Shown: positions 1-8,633, numbered from the stretch's first letter. The stretch: 64,000 nt of DNA from Acidaminobacter sp. (GCA_009881125.1 WXFH01000036.1:1-64000), one strand, 5' to 3'. A program made the numbers and translations. The notes: generated by a model not told the origin, from the sequence alone.

Positions 1-80
1 CCACTGGTTCTTTTTGTCATGCCATGAATTCTTAAAATCTAACTTCATAACTATAATACCCTCAAAACAACGAAGGAGCA

Positions 81-97
81 GGGATTCGAAGAATCCC
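81..97 (-). terminator. small hairpin downstream of korB
   Basis: A perfect 7-bp inverted repeat (GGGATTC / GAATCCC) with a 3-nt loop lies about 50 bp past the stop of the minus-strand 2-oxoacid oxidoreductase operon. It is placed where a terminator would be expected, but no T-tract follows it on the minus strand, so the call is weak. Nothing else recognisable is seen in bases 1-149. Confidence 0.3.
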
Positions 98-149
98 CAC
101 CCCAACTATTGACTTAGAGCCTTATTTCTGAAGCTGATTTATTTCACTT

Positions 150-1007
150 CTAGAATTTCAGTTGATTAAGCAGTGGCTGGATATCTGTAGGTTTTCGTTC
201 CACTGCAGCAAGATGGTCTGTTTTAATATGGTCTAGCCTGTCATAATAGGCTGGCTTGTCCTCTTTGTAAAGTATGCCGATAGGGATGCCGTCATCTCCC
301 CACTTCAGAGATTCTGAGAATGCGGCGACTTTATCGTAGGGATCATAAGACTCAGGAACAGCATAAACACGGTCTTTGAACCACTGATAAGTGTTGACTT
401 TATTGAACGTGACGCAAGGCTGAAGAATGTCTATAAGTGCATAGCCCCGATGGTTTAACGCAGCCATCAAAATTTCCTTCATAAATGGTTGGTCGCCTGC
501 ATTTGCTCTGGCAACAAAGGAACAGCCCAGCGAAATTGCGAGAGTGACCGGATTAAGTGGATCAACTCTCACGCCTTCAATCTGCAGGGTAGTCTTCTGT
601 CCGAGCGGCGTCGTTGGCGCAGCTTGACCCTTTGTCAAACCATAAACTTGATTATCATGGATTAAATGGGTGATGTCCATGTTTTTCCGTATTGCATGAA
701 TAAAGTGATTGCCACCTTCTGCCAGCGCATCACCATCACCTGTATTGACGACCAGTTTCAGCTTAGAATTGGCCACATGCGCCCCAAATGCTGCAGGCAA
801 TGCTCTGCCGTGAAGCCCGTTAAATCCGTTCGCGTGGATATAATGAGGAAGTTTTGCGGCTTGTCCAATACCTGAGACGATCAGAAGATCTTCCGGAGCG
901 AGGCCCAGCTCTTCAAAAGCGGCCTTCATGCTGCTGAGGATCCCAAAGTTCCCACAACCCGGGCACCAGGTGTTTTCTTTATGATTGTCAAATGGGGAAG
1001 TCTTCAC
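150..1007 (-). CDS. korB: 2-oxoacid:ferredoxin oxidoreductase subunit beta (KorB-like)
   Basis: Thiamine-diphosphate-binding beta subunit of a 2-oxoacid:ferredoxin oxidoreductase, which decarboxylates a 2-oxoacid (2-oxoglutarate in Kor enzymes) to the acyl-CoA and reduces ferredoxin in the cytoplasm. The 285-residue protein opens with the CPGCG motif (Cys15, Cys18), carries the TPP/Mg motif GDGD at 90-93 with DNQVYGLTKGQ at 118-128, and has Cys198 in LQPC. Where the archaeal enzyme has a third cluster cysteine (GIGC) this protein reads GIGQ (Gln49). It starts with GTG inside a 4-bp GTGA overlap with the upstream alpha gene, so the two are translationally coupled. The exact substrate (2-oxoglutarate or another 2-oxoacid) cannot be read from the sequence. 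Confidence 0.9.
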   Translation of the reverse strand: MKTSPFDNHKENTWCPGCGNFGILSSMKAAFEELGLAPEDLLIVSGIGQAAKLPHYIHANGFNGLHGRALPAAFGAHVANSKLKLVVNTGDGDALAEGGNHFIHAIRKNMDITHLIHDNQVYGLTKGQAAPTTPLGQKTTLQIEGVRVDPLNPVTLAISLGCSFVARANAGDQPFMKEILMAALNHRGYALIDILQPCVTFNKVNTYQWFKDRVYAVPESYDPYDKVAAFSESLKWGDDGIPIGILYKEDKPAYYDRLDHIKTDHLAAVERKPTDIQPLLNQLKF

Positions 1008-2677
1008 TTTTGTATCATCTCCTCATAAGCCTTCAGGATATACCCGGGGCTGAATTGTCTTCCGTCATATTTCAAGATGGAATGGTGAATAGGATAGGCA
1101 AGTTCTCTGGATATCAATTGCCTGAGTTGGCCCTGGTAATTTCCCTCAACGTTTATGAGGCGGGCACCCCTCTCAATAAGTTTTGTAAGTGTCTTAGTTG
1201 GCAACGGGTATAGATCTCCAAATATCAAAGCGCCAACAGATCTGCCTTGCCCTGTGAGATTGTCGACGGCGGCTGCAACAACTCCGGCTGTGGAGCCCCA
1301 GCAAATCAGAATGTCTTTGGCTTCAGGATCACCAATCAGTCGTGGCTCCTCAATTTCTTTGATAATTTCATTGAGCTTAGACATTCGTCTGTCATTCATA
1401 GCAGCTCTGTTGCTGGCACTTTCCGTAACACTGCCATTTTCGTCGTGTTCATGGCTGTCATTCATGACTATTTGTGAGGTCATTCCCGGTACGACCCGGT
1501 CTTGTACCAAGGTTCTAAGGTCGTGATGACGATAGTCTTCTCTGACTTCTTTAACGAGATGAAGATCAATCTTCAATGCCTTAAGATCCGGTTCTCTGAC
1601 CGTAGATGTAGAGTCCGCCAGATATTGATCAGAAAGAAGAATGACGGGGACTCTGTATTTATCAGAGAGGTTGAAAGCTCTAAACGTTTTATAGAAGGCA
1701 TCCTCAATAGAGTTGAAGCTTAAGATAATTCTAGGGAATTCACCTTGTGAGGCATCCAGCACAAAATTGAGGTCGCTTTGCTCAGTTCTAGTCGCCATGC
1801 CTGTAGCAGGACCAGGCCGCTGGACATCCAGCATGACCACTGGTACTTCAGCAACTGCTGCGAAACCCAGGCCTTCCACCATGAGCGAGAATCCGCCGCC
1901 ACTGGTGGATGTCATGCTTCTGAGGCCATTTGACGCTGCGCCTATGATGCTGTTGATAGCAGCAATTTCGTCTTCAGCTTGTTCAACAACTAAAGGATAG
2001 CGGGTTTCATACTGAGTCAGATAGCTCATGACACCTGTGGAGGGTGCCATAGGATAGGCGGAATAAAATCCGACGCCCGCGGCCAGAGCACCCAGTGCAA
2101 CCGCTTGATTGCCAGACATGACAAGGTGATCCTCATTGGTCTTAGGTATGGAGATCAAAACACAGTGTGTCGCCTCATATGCCATTCTTGCAGTTTTGGT
2201 GTTCGCGTCAATGATTGCTTCTGTCCAGCGCTTGTCCACAAGATGGTTCAGAGTACTTTCTTCCAGGCCAATGGCTTTGACAATCGCCCCCAAAGCCACC
2301 ATGGAATACCCTTTGGTATTTCCGGTTTCTTTTAAAATTTCCTTGAAATTAAGACGTGTTACCTGATGACGACATGGCTCAGGCAGTACCACATCAGCGT
2401 CGCAAATGATCAATCCGTTTTCTGTTAATCTGTCATAATGCTCTTTAATGATTTCTGAAGTCAATGCTACTATGACGTCGAGCGCATCATCATGACAGTG
2501 TACTGGCTGATCTGAGAGTGTCACGTGGGTAAAGTTAGTGCCGCCCCGAATTCTGGACATATAGTCCTTGTATGAATGGAAATGGAAGCCCTTTTTAGTC
2601 AACAGCCGGGTCAAAAATTGGTCAATGGTATTGATCCCGTGTCCTGCGGAACCGCCAATTAAAATGTTGATTCGCAT
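1004..2677 (-). CDS. korA: 2-oxoacid:ferredoxin oxidoreductase, fused gamma-alpha subunit (KorA-like)
   Basis: Partner of the beta subunit. The 557-residue chain has an N-terminal gamma domain (about 1-180, starting INILIGGSAGHGI) that in the family binds CoA, followed by the alpha domain (from about 185, with YPMAPSTG near 220 and a conserved EVPVVMLDVQRPGPATG stretch). This gamma-alpha fusion is the usual form in two-subunit enzymes. The ATG start has a good ribosome site (GAGGTGATTAA then ATG). It is first in a two-gene operon and diverges from tpx. No separate ferredoxin-like delta subunit lies next to it, so external ferredoxin is presumably the acceptor. Confidence 0.9.
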   Translation of the reverse strand: MRINILIGGSAGHGINTIDQFLTRLLTKKGFHFHSYKDYMSRIRGGTNFTHVTLSDQPVHCHDDALDVIVALTSEIIKEHYDRLTENGLIICDADVVLPEPCRHQVTRLNFKEILKETGNTKGYSMVALGAIVKAIGLEESTLNHLVDKRWTEAIIDANTKTARMAYEATHCVLISIPKTNEDHLVMSGNQAVALGALAAGVGFYSAYPMAPSTGVMSYLTQYETRYPLVVEQAEDEIAAINSIIGAASNGLRSMTSTSGGGFSLMVEGLGFAAVAEVPVVMLDVQRPGPATGMATRTEQSDLNFVLDASQGEFPRIILSFNSIEDAFYKTFRAFNLSDKYRVPVILLSDQYLADSTSTVREPDLKALKIDLHLVKEVREDYRHHDLRTLVQDRVVPGMTSQIVMNDSHEHDENGSVTESASNRAAMNDRRMSKLNEIIKEIEEPRLIGDPEAKDILICWGSTAGVVAAAVDNLTGQGRSVGALIFGDLYPLPTKTLTKLIERGARLINVEGNYQGQLRQLISRELAYPIHHSILKYDGRQFSPGYILKAYEEMIQK

Positions 2678-2779
2678 TTAATCACCTCGTTGTGTAATGT
2701 CAAATCACTTTAAATCGCGTCAACGATATTCTTTTACCCAATACTGTTTAAAAACAAACAAAATGGGAAATTAATCAAG

Positions 2780-2785
2780 TATAAT
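2780..2785 (+). promoter_or_regulatory. candidate -10 element of tpx
   Basis: TATAAT lies 24 bp upstream of the tpx start in the 132-bp divergent gap between korA and tpx. No convincing -35 is visible at the right distance, so the site could need an activator. AGGAGG precedes the ATG at 2810. Confidence 0.4.
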
Positions 2786-2809
2786 CGAACAGCATAGGAG
2801 GATTTCGTA

Positions 2810-3313
2810 ATGGAATTTGTATTTGCAGGCAAGAGTCAAAAATTGGCGGGTGCACCTGTTAAGGTTGGTCAGGCAGCAATGGATTTCACAGCAATCAAAA
2901 GAGACCTTACCAATTATGAGTTTTTTAAGGAGACTGAAGGGAAGGTCGTCGTGATCAGTTCTGTACCATCCCTTGACACAGGTGTCTGTGAGTTTCAGAC
3001 AACCAAATTTAATGAGGAAGCCAGTGAACTGTCAGAAGATGTGGCCATTGTAACAATTAGCTGTGATTTGCCATTTGCTCAAAAGCGCTTCTGCGGTACA
3101 CATGGCATCGACCGCATAGAGGTGGTCTCAGACCATAGAACTCTATCTTTTGGTAACGCGTATGGCTTCACAATTGAGGACGTGCGCCTGCTGGCCAGAG
3201 GTGTCGCGGTCATTGACAAGGACCGGGTAATCCGCTATGTGGAATATGTTCCGGCTGCAAGTCAGCATCCGGATTATGAAAAGGCCATTGAAGCTATTAA
3301 AGCTTTGGTATAA
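2810..3313 (+). CDS. tpx: thiol peroxidase Tpx (atypical 2-Cys peroxiredoxin)
   Basis: Reduces hydrogen and alkyl peroxides in the cytoplasm using thioredoxin-type donors. At 167 residues it has the usual family length. The peroxidatic cysteine is Cys60 in PSLDTGVC and the resolving cysteine is Cys95 in QKRFCG, matching the Cys61/Cys95 pair of E. coli Tpx; DLPFAQ at 86-91 is also conserved. It is a single-gene unit: AGGAGG before the ATG, its own -10 and a strong hairpin terminator just after the stop. Its place opposite an oxygen-sensitive ferredoxin oxidoreductase fits oxidative defence in an anaerobe; that link is inference. Confidence 0.95.
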   Translation: MEFVFAGKSQKLAGAPVKVGQAAMDFTAIKRDLTNYEFFKETEGKVVVISSVPSLDTGVCEFQTTKFNEEASELSEDVAIVTISCDLPFAQKRFCGTHGIDRIEVVSDHRTLSFGNAYGFTIEDVRLLARGVAVIDKDRVIRYVEYVPAASQHPDYEKAIEAIKALV

Positions 3314-3336
3314 GGACTCCTATGAATTTTTAAGTT

Positions 3337-3393
3337 AAAAAAAAGGCAGCGGTTGAGTTTTCGGTTTAAGAAAACGTCACTGCTGCCTTTTTT
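3337..3393 (+). terminator. bidirectional intrinsic terminator between tpx and the MATE gene
   Basis: AAAAGGCAGC and its complement GCTGCCTTTT frame an imperfect stem-loop, with an A-run on one side and a T-run on the other. It can stop the plus-strand tpx transcript and the convergent minus-strand MATE transcript. Confidence 0.85.
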
Positions 3394-3408
3394 AATAGGC
3401 CGATAGAA

Positions 3409-4749
3409 TCAAATTTTAATCTCAGTCCATTTTTTTTGTTTAATTTTCAAATACATAACTGCACAGAAGAGGGTGTAAGAGATAAGTTCAGCATACCAAG
3501 CGCCTTTGAGATCGAAGCCCAAGACTCTGACCAGCATAAAGGCAATTGGAACATTAATGAGCCATACTCTGAAAAACGAGAGCTGCATGACTGTTCTGGT
3601 GTTGCCTGAGCCCCTCAGAACCCCTGACATGACCAGCAAAGCATTAAGAAAAGGCTGAAGCAACGCGCTGAGAATGAGAACCGGGATAATAGTCTCGATA
3701 ACACCGGGATCACTCGTAAATAACCTTGGCCAGAAATTCAAAAATGTGAGGAACATAGTCCCCATGAATACACCCCAGGCAAGACCCAAAAATGTCGATT
3801 GCCTTCCGGTAGTGTAGGCCAAGTCGGGATTTTTTTCACCAAGGGCTTTTCCTGTTAAAGTTGCTGCCGCTATTGAGATCCCAACCGCTGGCATGTAAGA
3901 AATGGACTCAAGGTTGATCAAAATTCTGTATGCAGCTTCGGAAGTAGTGTCTAAGGTTGAAATTATCACATTGACCGCTAAAAAGCTGGCTTGAATCAAG
4001 GCTTGCTCAGCAGCGCTAGGCAGACTGATTTTGAGCAGCGGTTCAAATAAGGCTTTGGTAGGCAGCATGTCACAGAGTCGAAGATGCACTTTCTTTTTAA
4101 AATCAAACAAAATGATGGTATACAAAGTTACGGACAGCCAGCGTGCTGAAAGGGTTGCAATGGCTGCGCCTTCAATTCCGAGAGGCGAAAAGAAAAAGAG
4201 TCCTTTAATGAGCACAAAATTACCGGCAATATTGAAGAGATTGGCTATCAATGTTATTTTCATTGGAGTACTTGTATTGCCTGAGCCACGGAGTATCGCG
4301 GCGAAGGAAAAAGACAGGAACATGGGCAGGATGCTGAGACCAACCCATTTAAAGTACTTTGCTATGTAAACATTAACTGCTTCGGAGGTTTGAAAGATGG
4401 AGAATATTTGGTCTTTGAACACATAGCACAAAAGTGTTACCAGCAGCCCAAGAGCCAGGTTTAGAAATACTAATTCACTGGCGGTTTTGTTGAGTTTGGT
4501 GTAATTCGCCTCTCCGTAACTTCGCGCGATTAAGGCGGTACCTCCGGTATTGAAAGCAGTAAAAACAAAAATGAGCGTGAAGATGATTTGATTGACAAAA
4601 CCAGAGGCCGATAAAGCCGCATTTCCTATCATCCAACTGATCATAAGCGTATCAGCTATCCCCAGCAGCGTATCGAAGCTCATATCGATAATAGCCGGCA
4701 AAGATAATGACAATATGCTTTTTATGGCAGTCTTTTTAGTCGTCATCAT
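3409..4749 (-). CDS. MATE family efflux transporter
   Basis: A 446-residue integral membrane protein with about 12 hydrophobic segments in two related halves. The repeated LRGSGNT motif, seen once per half (near 149 and 374), is typical of MATE (multi-antimicrobial extrusion) proteins, which expel cationic drugs or metabolites by Na+ or H+ antiport. The start is the first of two tandem ATGs behind GGGGG. It stands alone, converging on tpx and separated from ung by about 100 bp. The substrate is not predictable. Confidence 0.9.
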   Translation of the reverse strand: MMTTKKTAIKSILSLSLPAIIDMSFDTLLGIADTLMISWMIGNAALSASGFVNQIIFTLIFVFTAFNTGGTALIARSYGEANYTKLNKTASELVFLNLALGLLVTLLCYVFKDQIFSIFQTSEAVNVYIAKYFKWVGLSILPMFLSFSFAAILRGSGNTSTPMKITLIANLFNIAGNFVLIKGLFFFSPLGIEGAAIATLSARWLSVTLYTIILFDFKKKVHLRLCDMLPTKALFEPLLKISLPSAAEQALIQASFLAVNVIISTLDTTSEAAYRILINLESISYMPAVGISIAAATLTGKALGEKNPDLAYTTGRQSTFLGLAWGVFMGTMFLTFLNFWPRLFTSDPGVIETIIPVLILSALLQPFLNALLVMSGVLRGSGNTRTVMQLSFFRVWLINVPIAFMLVRVLGFDLKGAWYAELISYTLFCAVMYLKIKQKKWTEIKI

Positions 4750-4857
4750 TCATGCCCCCGATGTCATAAGTCTAGCATATTTCATGGAACAGAACAATTG
4801 GGATTAGCAGACTGACTAAGCATTCTAAATAAATATTTTTTTATGGTGTTTTGGAGT

Positions 4858-5535
4858 TTAAAGTGTATCGATTTGCCAGTCAATCGGTGAGACGCCGTGT
4901 GCCGTCAGGAAGGAATTTGCTTTGCTGAAAGGTCTGCTCCCAAAGAAACCCCGATAGGCAGAAAGGGGACTTGGGTGAGGCGATTCCAATATCATGTGCT
5001 TTGGATTGGTCAACATTCCTTTTTTTAACTGTGCCGGTCTGCCCCAAAGAAATATGACAATTGGCCGTTCTTGAGCGTTTATGATCCGGATAATAGCATC
5101 CGTAAACTGCTCCCAGCCTTTACTTTGGTGAGAATTTGCCTGGTGTGCCCGAACAGTCAGTACCGTATTAAGAAGCAGCACGCCTTGGTCAGCCCATTTT
5201 TTAAGGTAGCCATGATTCGGAATGTCGCATCCAAGATCCTCATTGAGTTCTTTATATATGTTCTGAAGTGATGGTGGAATTTTTTGCCCGGGAAGGACTG
5301 AAAAGCTGAGGCCGTGGGCTTGATGGAGATCATGGTAGGGATCCTGTCCCAGCAGAAGCACTTTGACATCCTTTAATGGAGTGAAATGAAGCGCGTTGAA
5401 AATATCGTGCATGGGAGGGAAAATCTGCTGGGTCGTATATTCCTGAATAAGAAATTGCCTCAAGGCCTTATAGTAAGGCTTTTCAAATTCCTCCGATAGT
5501 ACTTCCTGCCAGTCGTTTTTCAGTATTGTCGCCAT
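4858..5535 (-). CDS. ung: uracil-DNA glycosylase, family 1
   Basis: Removes uracil from DNA to start base-excision repair. The 225-residue protein has the family-1 catalytic motif GQDPYH followed by QAHGLSFSV, and the C-terminal HPSPLSAYRGF motif that inserts into the DNA minor groove. The start chosen is the ATG at 5535, preceded by AAAGGGGGA at a proper distance; the frame stays open further upstream only because it runs back across the tRNA-Leu gene. A tRNA-terminator hairpin lies between the tRNA and this gene. Confidence 0.95.
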   Translation of the reverse strand: MATILKNDWQEVLSEEFEKPYYKALRQFLIQEYTTQQIFPPMHDIFNALHFTPLKDVKVLLLGQDPYHDLHQAHGLSFSVLPGQKIPPSLQNIYKELNEDLGCDIPNHGYLKKWADQGVLLLNTVLTVRAHQANSHQSKGWEQFTDAIIRIINAQERPIVIFLWGRPAQLKKGMLTNPKHMILESPHPSPLSAYRGFFGSRPFSKANSFLTAHGVSPIDWQIDTL

Positions 5536-5565
5536 CTGAAAAAGTCCCCCTTTGCATTTAATGAG

Positions 5566-5598
5566 AAAAGACGACCTTCTTAGAGAAGATCGTCTTTC
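5566..5598 (-). terminator. hairpin downstream of tRNA-Leu
   Basis: A 14-bp stem (AAAGACGATCTTCT with its partner, one G-T wobble) and a 3-nt loop, ending in TTTTCTC on the minus strand. It lies directly between the tRNA 3' end and the ung ribosome site, so it probably ends or processes the tRNA transcript; the short T-tract could allow some read-through into ung. Confidence 0.65.
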
Positions 5599-5600
5599 AG

Positions 5601-5688
5601 TGGTGCGAGAGATGGGAGTCGAACCCACACAGGCTAAGCGCCCATAAGAGCCTGAATCTTACGCGTCTGCCAATTCCGCCACCCTCGC
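5601..5688 (-). tRNA. tRNA-Leu(CAG)
   Basis: An 88-nt tRNA with the acceptor stem GCGAGGG/CTCTCGC, an encoded CCA end at 5601-5603, a D-arm GGCGGAATTGGCAGACGC typical of leucine tRNAs, the T-loop GTTCGACTC and a long class II variable arm. The anticodon stem TAAGA/TCTTA encloses the loop TTCAGGC, giving anticodon CAG (5652-5654), which reads CUG codons. The gene is single, transcribed from its own promoter upstream. Confidence 0.95.
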
Positions 5689-5701
5689 GCGGCACTATTA
5701 C

Positions 5702-5730
5702 AGTATATTCGAAAAACGACCTTTTGAAAA
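5702..5730 (-). promoter_or_regulatory. sigma-A-type promoter of tRNA-Leu
   Basis: On the minus strand TTTTCA, a 17-bp spacer and TATACT lie 14 bp upstream of the tRNA 5' end. The -10 is strong and the -35 matches 4 of 6 positions. Confidence 0.6.
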
Positions 5731-5920
5731 GAGGTTTTTTTATTTTTTTTGTAAGAACAATTCGCGCCTTAATTATCTGACAAAAAAGGCTAATTAGATG
5801 CCCCATCATTCAGTCCGTCAGGATAGATTGGAATAGAGACGGAAGGGTTAAATGAATGAAGATCTTTCGAGATAATGGATAATAAATTTTCTGTGTTCAG
5901 AAAAAATTCTCGATTCTTTG

Positions 5921-5949
5921 CTGTCATAAGGCTTCCAATGACTTATAAT
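5921..5949 (+). promoter_or_regulatory. candidate promoter of the histidine kinase gene
   Basis: CTGTCA, 17 bp, TATAAT, ending 31 bp before the ATG at 5981, with AGGAGGGG between. The -10 is perfect and the -35 is weak. Confidence 0.45.
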
Positions 5950-5980
5950 GAAGTAGAGATCCATATTAGGAGGGGACACT

Positions 5981-7198
5981 ATGCGTTATTTCAGCCTGAA
6001 AACGCCTTATTATTTAAGCGCGACTTTGACTTTCAAACCCTCGCAGTCTTTTGTTCTAGGTATACTGATCGGGATCATTATTATTGCGGTTATATTGATG
6101 GTTCGCCAATATATTATTGTAACGTCAAAACTCAGAAAAATTGAATCTAAGCGGGAGAACTTCAGGAACCACTTCTATCAATTTCTTGATTTGTTTCCAG
6201 TTGGAATACTTGGCCTCAGTCAAACCGGTGAAATTTTACTCAGAAATTATTCGGTTAAACTGCTGACAGGTATTGAAACTCAAGGTTTGAGAGAAGTAAA
6301 AGACATGAACTGTTTTACTGAGGCACAAATAGAATGGCTGATCCACCAGATTCAACAGCCGGGGCCCAATAGGGAGATGCAGGTGCAGATCAAGACTACA
6401 ACGGGTATCAAAATACTGCTGATCAGTGTGAATGTACCTTCTGAGCGCGATCCGGATCTGCCTGCCGCCTATGTTTTAATACAGGATCAAACACGGGAAA
6501 AGTCGATGGGCGCATTGCTGCAGCAACAAGACAAGATTGAGAAGATGAATCAGTTGTCGGCGGGTGTCGTTCATGAGTTGAAGAATCCGCTCATTTCCAT
6601 CAAAGGCTACATCCAGATGCTGGATCAACGTCTGGACGATCCGAGTTTTGTCAAGCTAGCCATGTCGGTTTTGCCTGCTGAAATTGATCGTCTTATTACT
6701 ATGGTTGAAACCATGCTGAATTATGCCAAGCCAAACGCCTTGAAAAAAGAAATCTTTAATTTAAAAAAATTGGTAGAGGATGTCAGTCGGTTTTTTAAGA
6801 TAGAAATGTCATCTCACCGCATTCAGTTAAAGACTGAACTCACAGATACGCTGGTGTTCTCCAGTATCAATGGCATTCGTCAAGTGCTGGTCAATGTTTT
6901 GTTCAATGCGGTTGAAGCCATGCCGGCTGGAGGCATCATAGATATAAGCTCAAAGCAGGAGAGCGGCTTTATTATGCTGCTGGTTCAAGACAATGGCAGC
7001 GGAATGACTCAGGATCAGTTGGAACATCTGCTCGAGCCATATTATACGACAAAAGAAAATGGATCTGGTATGGGGATCCCCGTATCAAATCAGATTCTCT
7101 CGGAACTTGGAGGGCAACTCAGATTTGAAAGTGTATTAGGTGCAGGAACGACTGTAATTATTGAAATCCCATTGGTACAAGCGGAAGAGGGAATATAG
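5981..7198 (+). CDS. membrane sensor histidine kinase (PAS-HisKA-HATPase)
   Basis: A 405-residue sensor kinase. One clear membrane segment (about 24-43) is followed by a PAS-like sensor region (about 62-172), a HisKA dimerisation/phosphoacceptor domain with His198 in VVHELKNPL, and a C-terminal HATPase domain with the N box (LFNAVEAM), DNGSGM and GSGMGIP. The arrangement resembles NtrB/KinB-type kinases with almost no extracellular loop, so the signal is likely sensed in the membrane or cytosol. The start has AGGAGGGG upstream. No response regulator is encoded next to it, so its target is unknown. Its stop overlaps the GTG of the next gene by one base. Confidence 0.92.
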   Translation: MRYFSLKTPYYLSATLTFKPSQSFVLGILIGIIIIAVILMVRQYIIVTSKLRKIESKRENFRNHFYQFLDLFPVGILGLSQTGEILLRNYSVKLLTGIETQGLREVKDMNCFTEAQIEWLIHQIQQPGPNREMQVQIKTTTGIKILLISVNVPSERDPDLPAAYVLIQDQTREKSMGALLQQQDKIEKMNQLSAGVVHELKNPLISIKGYIQMLDQRLDDPSFVKLAMSVLPAEIDRLITMVETMLNYAKPNALKKEIFNLKKLVEDVSRFFKIEMSSHRIQLKTELTDTLVFSSINGIRQVLVNVLFNAVEAMPAGGIIDISSKQESGFIMLLVQDNGSGMTQDQLEHLLEPYYTTKENGSGMGIPVSNQILSELGGQLRFESVLGAGTTVIIEIPLVQAEEGI

Positions 7199-7608
7199 TG
7201 AACCTTAGGAAGTTAGACATTCTGCTTTTAATGGTGGTTGTCTTGGCCGGCATCTGCTTTTCAATCTATTCAGGAGGCAGTATCTGCGTGATCAGAAATA
7301 TCACTGGGTTGCCATGCCCGGGATGTGGTATGACGAGGGCGCTGATTGCACTGTCAAAATTGGAATTCACGAAGGCAGTCGGACTCCACCCCCTTAGTCT
7401 GATGATGCTGCCTTTTGGAGGGTTGTTGGCTCTCAGCCCCTTCAACCGTTCTCTGAGGAGGCTTATAGGAAACAAGGTCTTCTGGCAGCTGCTGATCGCT
7501 ATTTTTTTAGTGGTATATATAGTGCGGATGTTCCTGATGTTTCCTCATATTGAGCCTATGACGTTACTTGAAAATGCCTATTTGCTTAGAATATTCACGA
7601 AAAATTAA
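7198..7608 (+). CDS. DUF2752 domain membrane protein
   Basis: A 136-residue protein with three or four hydrophobic segments. The central PCPGCGMTRAL motif with its CxxC pair, followed by LHPLS, is the signature of the DUF2752 family, whose function is not established. The GTG start overlaps the stop of the histidine kinase gene by one base and has AAGAGGG seven bases upstream, so the two genes are co-transcribed and possibly coupled. Whether it takes part in the kinase's sensing is only inference. Confidence 0.85.
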   Translation: MNLRKLDILLLMVVVLAGICFSIYSGGSICVIRNITGLPCPGCGMTRALIALSKLEFTKAVGLHPLSLMMLPFGGLLALSPFNRSLRRLIGNKVFWQLLIAIFLVVYIVRMFLMFPHIEPMTLLENAYLLRIFTKN

Positions 7609-7610
7609 AT

Positions 7611-7648
7611 GCAGCATGAACGGCCTGGAGTTCATTGGTTTATGCTGC
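7611..7648 (+). other. hairpin in the DUF2752-menA gap
   Basis: GCAGCATGAAC and GTTTATGCTGC form an 11-bp stem with one G-T pair around a 16-nt loop, just past the DUF2752 stop. No T-tract follows, so it is not a standard terminator. The 3' arm ends 12 bp before the AAGGAG of the next gene. It could stabilise or segment the mRNA. Confidence 0.55.
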
Positions 7649-7676
7649 GGACGCAGCTTTAAGGAGTGACAGCAAA

Positions 7677-8633
7677 TTGAAAATAAGCAGTTTTTTGAAA
7701 CTGGTAGAAATACAGACAAAAGTGGCCAGTGTATTTCCGTTTTTGTTTGGAACACTATATGGCATCTGGCTCCGCGGGTCATTTCGCTGGCAGCCGGCAG
7801 CTATAATGTTCCTGTCTTTGCTATGCATAGATATGGCAACCACCGCTGTCAACAATTACATGGATTTCAAACGCGCGATCCGAAGAGAAGGTTATGGTTA
7901 CGAGGAACATAATGCCATTGTAAAAGATCAGGTCGAAATTGACCGAGTTAAAATGGTTATTATCACATTGCTGGGATTGGGTTTAATTTTGGGCTTGATT
8001 CTTGTGTGGATGACCGATTGGATCGTACTTGCTGTCGGTGTCATTTCGGCTGGAATTGGTGTTTTATATTCCTATGGTCCTGTTCCCATTTCGAGAACGC
8101 CGCTGGGTGAAGTGTTTTCAGGTGGGTTTATGGGGATCTTGATTCCATTTTTGGCGTTTTATATTCAATTTCCTATTGGAACTTTAATTGAGGTGGGCTG
8201 GTTGGCGGATTGGATGACCATCGGCATAGATTACCGCCTTTTACTGAGGCTGATCGTTGTAAGTTTGCCCTTCGCGGTAGGTATTGCCAATATCATGCTT
8301 GCCAACAACATTTGTGATTTGGAGGATGACTTGGAGAACCGCAGGTATACAATGGTGGCTTATATTGGGCGGACGCATGCGATCGCGCTTTATCAGCACT
8401 TAGCGGTGGCCGCGTATGGTGTAATGGTGATTTCAATTGCCGTGGGCTGGCTGCCGGTTTTTTCTGTGATTGCCGTGGCTACTGGCCTGCCGGTATACAA
8501 ACTAACTCGTGACTTTTGTGAGCGTCCTGATAAAAAGGAGACGTTTATAAACGCGGTAAAAAGCTTTGTACTGATCGCGGCTGGGATGGTTCTTTCAATG
8601 GGCATTGCAGTGACCTATGCCTATTATTCTTAG
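7677..8633 (+). CDS. menA: UbiA-family prenyltransferase, MenA-like
   Basis: An integral membrane prenyltransferase of 318 residues. The N-terminus (KISSFLKLVEIQTKVAS) and the two Asp-rich sites, NNYMDF with RREG near 59-70 and ANNICDLEDDLENRRYT near 208-224, fit 1,4-dihydroxy-2-naphthoate octaprenyltransferase, which attaches the isoprenoid tail in menaquinone synthesis. The start chosen is the TTG at 7677 behind AAGGAG; an in-frame TTG 42 bases earlier would run through the hairpin and lacks a ribosome site. No other men gene is in the window, so a different aromatic acceptor remains possible. Confidence 0.8.
   Translation: MKISSFLKLVEIQTKVASVFPFLFGTLYGIWLRGSFRWQPAAIMFLSLLCIDMATTAVNNYMDFKRAIRREGYGYEEHNAIVKDQVEIDRVKMVIITLLGLGLILGLILVWMTDWIVLAVGVISAGIGVLYSYGPVPISRTPLGEVFSGGFMGILIPFLAFYIQFPIGTLIEVGWLADWMTIGIDYRLLLRLIVVSLPFAVGIANIMLANNICDLEDDLENRRYTMVAYIGRTHAIALYQHLAVAAYGVMVISIAVGWLPVFSVIAVATGLPVYKLTRDFCERPDKKETFINAVKSFVLIAAGMVLSMGIAVTYAYYS

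Noticed and set aside
5536..5628. N-terminal extension of ung
   Set aside because: It would translate through the tRNA-Leu terminator hairpin and the tRNA 3' end; the ATG at 5535 has a strong ribosome site.
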